From Anoplopoma fimbria (Eukaryota; Chordata; Actinopteri; Perciformes; Anoplopomatidae), in NCBI RefSeq assembly GCF_027596085.1, contig NC_072460.1, forward strand, positions 6,775,012 through 6,839,011: DNA of 64,000 nucleotides. The letters are read 5' to 3'. The position numbers and the translations under genes were made by a program. Below the pieces are notes generated by a model. It had not been told where the DNA came from. It did no database searches and saw only the letters and a program-made list of their open reading frames with translations. Numbering within the stretch: position 1 is the first letter of the stretch; the number at the start of each line of letters is the position of its first letter. Shown in pieces: positions 53,459-64,000 of this stretch.

Positions 53459-54973
53459 TCAGCCTCCATTGCTCTCCAGACTGTTTACCTGCATGCAACT
53501 AAATCCTGCTCAAACGTGATTGGTCAAAACTGCTCTGCCTACAAATGGTAACAAGATTGCTTACAAAACCATCTACAAAACCTACAGATTCTGCATTCAA
53601 ATGCAAATATCTGTTTATAGAGATTATGCTCAGTGGAGCCAGGTAACCCAGAGAGAGCCAGACTAAGTTAACCTTTCTTTTATAGGCCCCACAAAAGAGA
53701 AACAATAAGAACACAAAAAAGTCCTCCATTAAAACAATGCATGGGGGAACGTTGGTGCGGGTGCGTTGCTTTAGGTACAGGTGAGAAATGATTATGATCC
53801 AGGAAATCCAGTTTGAGTCATAGATCCACGAATTAAAAGGCTAATCAGACACATGGATTTATAATACTACGAGTTTCTGAAAACGGAAAGTTATCAAGCA
53901 TCAACTATTTTGTCTTTGTTGAAATGACCTTGGGATAAACAGTGGAAATACAGTGTTCGCGTTACAGAGTGATCCACCAGTACGCTTGCATGTTTTTTTA
54001 ACTGTCTAGTTGAGTCACCTTTTTTTCTGCAGGACGACCATGCGTTGGCACCCTCAGTGGGTCAAAAGACTGAGAGATGGGTTGTGAAACTCTGCCTGAA
54101 CACTGCCAAACCCTAGGATTGCTTTCTGTGTTTCGGCTTCCGCGGACAGCCTTGTACCGGTTGCTCGGGAGCGCTTGTGGTTCTATTCATACTACAGTTG
54201 TCTGACTATAAAGTAATTCCATGCATGCACTTTTCCAGATCCACACACCATTCCAGTTGGTGGCGGCGATGCACCATTACGTTTGCCAGGAGTTTGCCAA
54301 TTCTATAAATGTGCATTATGTCAAATCTCCTCACCAAACCTCTTTTCAAAACCGACATCCACTTTGTTATCTTCTTCCCCTTGGCAAGCAGCTAGAGGTG
54401 CATGTGCCACCAACTGGTGTGGAACAAAACTGGAGCATCAGCAGTCATGCGTACAGTCTGCAAGGTCTGAAATTTTGGGCCGACATGTCGCGGACATGGG
54501 TGGATGACGGCATTTACTTCACAAGACCAAAGTGGACCAATGCTGCACATTGCTGGGGTAAGGCAGGTTGGGTTAGTGAAAGGTTAATGAGTGGGATGGG
54601 AGGGACGGAGCGGTGAGGAATGAGGAGCATGCTGAGGAACAATGCTCATCACACCTTCAGAGAGGAGCAGAACAATGGTGACAAATCAGACACCTCCACT
54701 GACCCCAAAGCAGAGGTCAGAAAGGAACTACAGGACATGATGGCAAGCCAGTGCTGCACATCAGCACGCCACCAAAAGATAATTCAATTGCTTGAAATTA
54801 AATTATTTTCGCAATATAATTTGGTTTAATCCAACATTATTGTTTCTAAACCGGCAAATGATGGTACATGTTATTCACTGTAAAGAGGGGCTATAATTAG
54901 CATTTTATTCTAATGAACAACATCTCAGGTACAATTTAGCTTCAGTCATCATTAATCTGTGTAAATGTATAGT

Positions 54974-54975
<2 letters not shown>
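53459..54975. other. Intergenic DNA, no gene supported
   Basis: Around 54236-54290, the phrase ccagttggtggcggcgatgc is typical of a fish repeat. The frame at 54221-54616 overlaps it and has no recognisable domain. Confidence 0.35.

Positions 54976-55059
<84 letters not shown>
54976..55059. repeat. (TG)42 microsatellite
   Basis: Uninterrupted array. Confidence 0.97.
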
Positions 55060-55062
<3 letters not shown>

Positions 55063-56340
55063 TTTTCCTCCTCTCCACCTCCTGCCAGTTAAGATGTACT
55101 TTGGTTTATGGAGCCCTTGTTGTATTACAACTTTAACCTGCTTGTTCTGTGGACTTCAGACCGCTGAGTACGTGTCCCCCTAATGCAACCTTATACACAG
55201 TTGTGTTAGTTATTAATTAATTGAGTAGTACACAACAAGATCATGGTTATAGTAAATACAAATGTATGTGAAAATATACATTGCAGTGAAGTCACGAGAA
55301 GAAATATAAAAGTTGACTGGAGAGGAACTTATATTATAGATAGAGTGATGTCAGAGTAAACTGTAAATTGATAAAGTGGGTTTAAAATAGTTTAATTCAT
55401 TTTAATTCTACTTCAAAAGTAAGCCGATTCATTTGTCAGCGCAGTGTTTTTGCAAGTGTGAAACAAAAATTTAAGTTATCACGTCAAATGGAAGTCCCCA
55501 CTCAGTGACAAACTTGGGCTTAATTCAAATAAACCGGTGTGTCGTGAATGAACGTCGATATCAGCAACAAATGGAGGTTATGACTTTTTTTCATGCCCTT
55601 TGATCCAGTATCTTTTTTTTTTTTTTTTTGCCTGATGGGCAATTGGGGGAATGTCGTAAATTCACACAGTTCCCAGAAAGACATTTTAACTGGAAACCCC
55701 CTGAAGTTGGATTTCCGTCTCTGAAAGTCAGACGAACCTCAACGTCCCTGGCCTCAAAATCCAAGATGGCTGCTCCGTGCATTAACAGTAAATAAGATGT
55801 AGTAACATACTGTTTATTCCTATATTTCTTCTTTGTTTCTCATTATATCAGTCATACACAAATCTCTGTCCAACTTCTACCTGTGGACATGTGGTTAAAA
55901 ATGTTTGTTTGCGCAAAATAATGACATAATGCGTTGTTATCAACAAATATTGCTAACCATGGCTAACATGGCTGGAGGAAACCCCATTAAGTTTTCCAAC
56001 TTGTTCTCTTGTGTGACGTCATTCTCAGCTTTAAGTCTCAGAATAACTCTCGTTGTCATCCCTCCCGATGACCAGGAATGGGGGAGTGGACAGATGATTG
56101 GTTCTTATCAGATCATCAACATCTTTGCGACCCGGTCAATGACCCAGTCGTTGACAGTCACTGTGCTGGAGACATTGCATTTCATCAGCCTGTTCTCTTA
56201 CACCGTCTGTAGCTATATCTACGATCAATGAATGCTTTGTATTTCATGTATGGCCCACAAATTTGTATTAATTATTATACATGTAATCACTAACAAGGAA
56301 GTATAGAGAGAGAGTGACAAACAACATGTGTAGAGAAGAC
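55060..56340. other. Intergenic DNA, no gene seen
   Basis: AT-rich with a poly(T) run at 55612-55629. No exon or repeat edge is supported. Confidence 0.35.
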
Positions 56341-56660
56341 TGGGGTGGATAGCTCGGTAAAACACTGGGCTCTCATCCAAGAGACCACTTTTCTGGTCCT
56401 GTGTTAGAAGTAAAGCGTTGACTTATTTGTCAAGAACATCCGTTGTTATTTTTAGCCAAACCACGATCGTTTCCTTAATCCTATCTAAGCACTTTTGTTG
56501 CCTGAACCTAACTACGTTGTTTCCTGTGAAGACTTTTGAAAAGACAGAATGCCTGTAACGAGCGTAACTGACACTGTTGCTGGACATTTGCAGACAACAC
56601 GAAAAAAGAAGAATAACTTTTTGGAAGATATCATACAAAAAGTTGAGTGATATGTAGCAA
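56341..56660 (+). repeat. Dispersed repeat with tRNA-like head, copy A (uninterrupted)
   Basis: It begins ggatagctcggtaaaacact, which resembles a tRNA A-box region, then runs through ccacgatcgtttcc, ttgttgcctgaacctaacta and aaagacagaatgcctgtaac. It is homologous to copy B at 56752-58130 and shows that copy's layout without the insertion. Confidence 0.7.
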
Positions 56661-56751
56661 AAGGCTCAGGCTGGTCCCAGCGTTCGTAGCTATACCTGGG
56701 AAAAATTAGTTGAAATTTGTAGAAATCCTATGAAATCAAAATGTATTTAAT

Positions 56752-58130
56752 CCATGTGGTCTTGAACCATACCCTACAAGCCCACACAGGGCAGATGGGA
56801 GTCAAACGAAAAACAATCCGTCACCCAGGAGACCTCTGTTCGTTCTCTGTGTGACACGAGGAATCAACGTTGATTCATTTGTGAAGTAATTTCCGTACTT
56901 CAGTAACAGCACTTCTGTAGTGCTTTTAGCACACATGACGATCTTTTCCCGGAACCTAACTAAGCGTTTGTTGCTTAAAGCTAACTAAGGCCACGTCCAC
57001 ACTAACCCGTTTTCAAATGAATCCGCATATCTTTTTCTCCGTTTGCACCGAGCGTCCACACTACACAGCGTTTTAGGGCACCGAAAACGAATAAGTTTGA
57101 AAACGCTCCCGAGGACGGAGAAGTTTGAAAACGCCGGGTTTTCATGATAGTGTGGATGACTGAAAACGAAGAAGTCCGAAAACGATGACGTAGGCACCGG
57201 CGTTCGCTATTTGATTGGTTCTTAGCAGTTATGACGTGTCATTCCCTGATTCGTCACCCCCCTTACCACGTGACCCCTTTCCGTAAGAGAACAACAACAA
57301 CAGCCTTGATACCGATCGACTAGCAGGTTAATTCAACATGGATAATGTGGTATTTGTTACAAATGTTTGTACATAGACGTTCAAACATATAGGGACTTAG
57401 GACCCAGGGGAGCACAGGTGACCCATGGCAACCCGGAGGGGGTTAGTGGTCTTTGGCTTCAGCTGGAATCACCTGTTATGGAGAGATTAGAGGGCGTGTC
57501 CCGCGGCCTTATCAGCCCTACAGAACGGACGAATGACGGACTAGTGTTGACCAGATGTATGGACCCATAATCTAGTAAACTTCATTTAATAACTGTTCAT
57601 TTAAAGTACATTTGCTGTCTGTGTGGGAGAGATAGAGTTAGACCTGCAGTGTTGTAACTAAGCTTGAAAAATAAAACTTCTAAAAACTTCCACGAAATGT
57701 GTCTGTTTAGAGTTCATGGAGGAAGATTTTAGAGGAAGTTCTTAAGTATCAAGCACGATGAGTATCAAGAGCAGTGTAATCGTATTATCTGTAACCAAGC
57801 AACCAATGTACTTCCTGTTTACACCGGCATGCGCATGCCCAGTGTACGTGAATAGTCACGTGATATTCGTTTTCAGGGGAGCAAGTCTGGACGCACATAA
57901 TTCCGATGTGTGGACGGAGATCTTAAAACCCCGTTTTCATTTGAAAACGAGTGAAAACGGGTTAATGTGGACATGGCCTAAGTAGTTTCCTTTAAAGATG
58001 GAAGTTTATTTTGCAAAGACAGTATGCATGTAATGATTGGAAACCGACACATGTTGCTATATATATGTAGGAAGACGGAGTGACTTTTCATAACAAATCA
58101 TACGAACCGTTGCATGAGAGACATTGCAAA
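56752..58130 (+). repeat. Dispersed repeat, copy B, split by a DNA transposon
   Basis: The left part ends ttgttgcttaaagctaac at about 56985 and the right part resumes gtagtttcctttaaagatgg after 57981. Joined, they follow copy A in order. The interruption is the element at 56989-57978. Confidence 0.78.
56989..57978. mobile_element. PIF/Harbinger-like non-autonomous element (990 bp)
   Basis: The terminal inverted repeats are ggccacgtccacactaaccc at the left and the complement of gggttaatgtggacatggcc at the right, with inner 'cgttttca' arms. A 3-bp TAA target duplication flanks it (56986-56988 and 57979-57981), as expected for PIF/Harbinger. No transposase frame. hAT is less likely because it makes 8-bp duplications. 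Confidence 0.85.
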
Positions 58131-58421
58131 ATGCTAGGTATGTAACTAAAACAGAGCAACGCAAGTTTTACAACGGTATGCTGATCTATTTATCATATTA
58201 TGTGTAATTTACAGAATCCTCTAACTTTACTGCAGGATCATTGCAGTTTAAGAGCTCTGGATTTGAGTGGCGGGCCTTTTCAGATCGTTTGCGTTTTATC
58301 TCCGTTTGTTCCGAGGAAACGGTGGAGTGACGCCCAGAGACACCACAACACAGTCAGTGATTAGAGCCGTATGAACATCCCTCGAGAACGACATCAGCAA
58401 ACACACAGTTTATCTAAGTGC

Positions 58422-58422
<1 letters not shown>

Positions 58423-58460
<38 letters not shown>

Positions 58461-58467
58461 ACACACA
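58423..58467. repeat. (CA)n microsatellite, interrupted
   Basis: AC array with one T interruption. A second short imperfect CA/CG tract is at 58586-58626. Confidence 0.93.
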
Positions 58468-58629
58468 GAGTGAAGAATGGGACCCGAGGCAAATTGCTGA
58501 GCAGACAGCTTGGCGGAAGTTTTGATTTAATGGCTGAAAATTTGTTGAATAAAATGTGCTACACTCACTCTTAGTCTCTCTCTCTCACACACACACACGC
58601 ACACACGCACACGCACACACACACACCCA

Positions 58630-61369
<2,740 letters not shown>

Positions 61370-61854
61370 GACTGTGTACATTGGAGCATGGGCTAATATA
61401 ACTTTGCTAAATATACATGCAAAATGCACAAACATCTTTGCAGAAATGCCCAATAGACAATGCAGTGCAGGGATCTATATCAGAAAACAAAATATAATGG
61501 TAAATATGAGAAGATCTGGTCATAAGATGCTATTGTGAAAAGAACACAGTATGTATAAAGAAATAACATCACCTCGTAGTTTAAATTTCAGAACCTTTGG
61601 TTCAATAGCATAGGACTTCAACCTTTGCCAATTGCTACATGGAAAGCTCTACTGACTCAGCTAAAATAAATAACCTAAATTTAAAAAAACTTGACTTCCA
61701 ATTTGACTCAAATAATATTTTCCCATATGTGTGCAGAAAAATAAAAAGCTTCATAGGATTATCAACCAGTGCGATGCTGATTTTTGTAGGAAACAGTAAC
61801 TAGTAAGCTGCCCATCAACCAGTCATTAGTCACTGCATGTTGCAATTGAGTGAG

Positions 61855-62730
61855 TGAGTTAAAACAGTAAGATAAAAGTAACTGATTAATGGTTGAAATT
61901 CTTTGCTATAAGTAATGGATAAAGAGTTGGAAAAGATATTTTAAAAAGTATGTATACACAGTTGAAATAGTTAGCTAAAAGTAATGGATAGCGTTGAAAT
62001 AGTTAGCTAAAAGTAATACATGAAGAGTTGTTAGAGTTACCTAAAAGTAATGTAAAACAGTAAGATAAAAGCAACTGATTAATGGTTGAAATAGATAGAA
62101 TACAATGTTAAAAGTAATCGATAGTTGGTTGAAACATTCAGCTAAAATGTATGAAAAAAATGATGAAATACTAACAGTCAGCTAAAATTATGTATAACCT
62201 TGAAAGAGTTTGCTAAAATATTATGTAAAAACTGTTAGCTAAAAGTGATTTATGAAAGATTAAAGGTTTAACTAAAAATATTTAAATAGTTGAAATAGTT
62301 TGCTAAAAGTAATGGATAAGCAGTAAAAATAGTCAGCTAAAAGTGATGTATTAACAGTTGAAATAGTTTGCTAAAAGTGATTAAGGAAGAGTTTGAAGAA
62401 TCACCTAAAAGTAATGGATAGCGTTGAAATAGTTAAAAAAGTAATGCATGAAGAGTTGTTAGAGTTACCTAAAAGTAATGATTAAACAGTTGAAATAGTT
62501 TGCTATAAGTAATGGATAAATAGTTGGACAAGATATCTAAAAAACGTATGTATAAACAGCTTAAATAGTAAGCTACAAGTAATGGATAAAGGGTTACAAG
62601 AGTTAGCTAAAAATAATGGATAGAGTTGAAATCGTTAGCTAAAAGTAATGGCTAAAGTGTTGGAAGAGATAGCTAAAAGAAACAATGGATAGACAGTTTG
62701 AATAGTTAGTTTAAAGTAAAGGATGAATGA
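61855..62730 (+). repeat. AT-rich degenerate minisatellite, about 30-35 bp units
   Basis: Roughly 25 variants of gttgaaatagttagctaaaa followed by gtaatggataaa. Unit length varies. A larger segment (gataaaagtaactgattaatgg and neighbours) recurs near 61870 and 62052. Confidence 0.9.
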
Positions 62731-63837
62731 TCAGAAAGACCACCATCAACCACTCCAAGAGTATAGTACAATAGTACAATATAAATCTGATCAAACCGAC
62801 CTAAACATTGTACGAAAGAAATATTGTAACCAGTTTTGTCTAATTAACAGTGTCTACTCGAAAACCAAACAAAATGTTCATACATCAAATGAATAATATG
62901 TGAATCAGTTTATTAACCTGAACAGATTCCAAAGAGCATTGATAAAAAGAGAGGGAACAAGAGAGAGAGAGTCCTTTGGAACATTATAACAATAAAATTC
63001 CCTTACATATTGACAAAATACACACAATATAATTAGATTATTAAGTTTAGAATCATTCACACTCGTTTCATTGTGCCTTCAATTGCTTGAATGAAAAAAC
63101 GGAGTCATTGCACTTTCATTAATGTCAAATATTAAAGCAGTAAAATGAAACAAACTTCTGATATGTAATCATGATGTCAGAATCAAAACGACCGGTTCTG
63201 ATTGTCGATGAATCGTACAAGATGCAGTTTATATCTTGTAAAGTCACTCACACAACCTAAGCGTCAAAACACCAGCCATTCTACAACAGTGAGTAGCGGG
63301 GCTATATCTGGCCGCTTTTAGTGTCCACCATGACTTTTAACTGTCCTTATCTCAACATAAATAATGTGCCCATAAAAGTTAATCATCTACACGTCCGTAA
63401 TGAGACGTGTTCAACAGCCATAAAAAACAAAAAGAAGGTATTTGTCTGTCCATTTTCCGCTTTTCTTTCTGCGATGGCAATAACACGTGCTCTCGTTATG
63501 TTCTTGGAAAGACCACAGAGAGGTATCGGCAAACACCAGCCACAACAACAAAAACTAAATGAAACTAAAGTCAGTTGTCAGCTATAAAAAAAAGAGATTA
63601 TTGAATCCTCGTTTATTTTTTTTACATTCCACTTGATTGTCTTCCGTTGATATAATTGGTGAGTGTTTCTCCCCAAAGAAATAGAGATTTCTTCTAGTAA
63701 AAGGTAGTTCTTGTTGTCCCGCTGAGGAAATGTGTGATTTTCCGGATTTCCAGCGTCAGTTTTTTTAGTCCTATTCCAGCTGTGTTCTTTGCCCTGGCTG
63801 AGCCGTCAAGTCAGCTTGCTTTGTACGCATCCTTTTG
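62731..63837. other. Unique AT-rich DNA, possible 3' UTR of an off-window gene
   Basis: If the open frame at the right edge is real, this stretch would be its 3' UTR. Minus-strand AATAAA-type motifs lie near 63616 and 62898. The frame at 63321-63587 is not recognised. Confidence 0.25.
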
Positions 63838-64000
63838 TTAAAAGGAGCCCTGGAGGTACCCTGTGTCCAGTCGCAGAGCTAGTGTGTCACAGTATATAGT
63901 ACGGCAAGCTGATAGGGTCAAGGTGAACAAGAGAGCTCCTGAACACATGTAGGCATCAGATAGTCCCAGCATTCTCCCAAAGCTCCAGAGTGGCGAGATG
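63838..64000 (-). CDS. Possible C-terminal end of an unrecognised protein, cut by the window edge
   Basis: A frame of 53 codons runs from the edge to TAA at 63840-63838. It includes a hydrophobic stretch (SGALLFTLTLSAC) and ends TGYLQGSF. A possible splice acceptor (GTGTTCAG) lies inside it, near 63938. I do not recognise the product, and 53 open codons can occur by chance. It does not resemble the C terminus of GATA5, the neighbour expected from human gene order. Confidence 0.2.
   Translation of the reverse strand, partial: ISPLWSFGRMLGLSDAYMCSGALLFTLTLSACRTIYCDTLALRLDTGYLQGSF

Noticed and set aside
54221..54616. 131-codon frame with a plausible amino-acid mix
   Set aside because: No recognisable domain and no splice context. 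Its start overlaps a stretch typical of a fish repeat.
56341..56410. A functional tRNA gene
   Set aside because: Only the A-box-like part is reasonable. The rest does not fold as a tRNA and the sequence continues as a dispersed repeat.

Overview
This is nuclear DNA from a teleost fish, most likely a percomorph. The evidence is one spliced vertebrate gene (rbbp8nl), very many long (CA)n/(TG)n arrays, and numerous copies of interspersed repeats of the kind common in percomorph genomes. There is no bacterial or viral gene organisation, and nearly every long open frame is a by-product of a tandem repeat.

The only gene I can support lies on the minus strand between about 22.3 and 10.1 kb. Joining twelve coding exons with GT-AG junctions and matching phases gives a complete 588-codon frame. 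It corresponds to rbbp8nl (RBBP8 N-terminal-like), a paralogue of CtIP. The protein has the CtIP-type N-terminal coiled coil with its cysteine-containing GLCDRC segment and a PLDLS motif of the CtBP-binding type. It lacks the C-terminal Sae2/CtIP nuclease-cofactor domain. A non-coding first exon with a good donor sits near 22.23-22.32 kb. In the human genome, as I recall it, the order is CABLES2-RBBP8NL-GATA5; I recognise no exon of either neighbour here.

Layout: 1-9.5 kb is intergenic, with old repeats, an ectopic 391-bp duplication and a minisatellite at 6.58-7.17 kb. 9.5-22.3 kb is rbbp8nl, with a Tc1-type MITE and other repeats in its introns. 22.5-63.8 kb is about 41 kb without a recognised gene, holding a 21-bp minisatellite with a 126-bp higher-order repeat (24.0-24.7), many microsatellites, a 15-bp minisatellite interrupted by an interspersed repeat (44.5-45.4), a cluster of three (CA)n arrays (50.1-50.6), an inverted-repeat element (53.06-53.46), a PIF/Harbinger-like element nested in another repeat (56.75-58.13), and an AT-rich minisatellite (61.86-62.73). 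A 53-codon open frame reaching the right edge may be the last exon of another minus-strand gene, but this is weak.

I found no convincing new biological system. The observations most worth checking are: a long UG tract just upstream of an in-frame rbbp8nl exon; the 391-bp duplication flanked by 55-bp target duplications; the nested transposon with its paralogous empty site; and several unique blocks in the gene-free region that look like candidate conserved non-coding elements.
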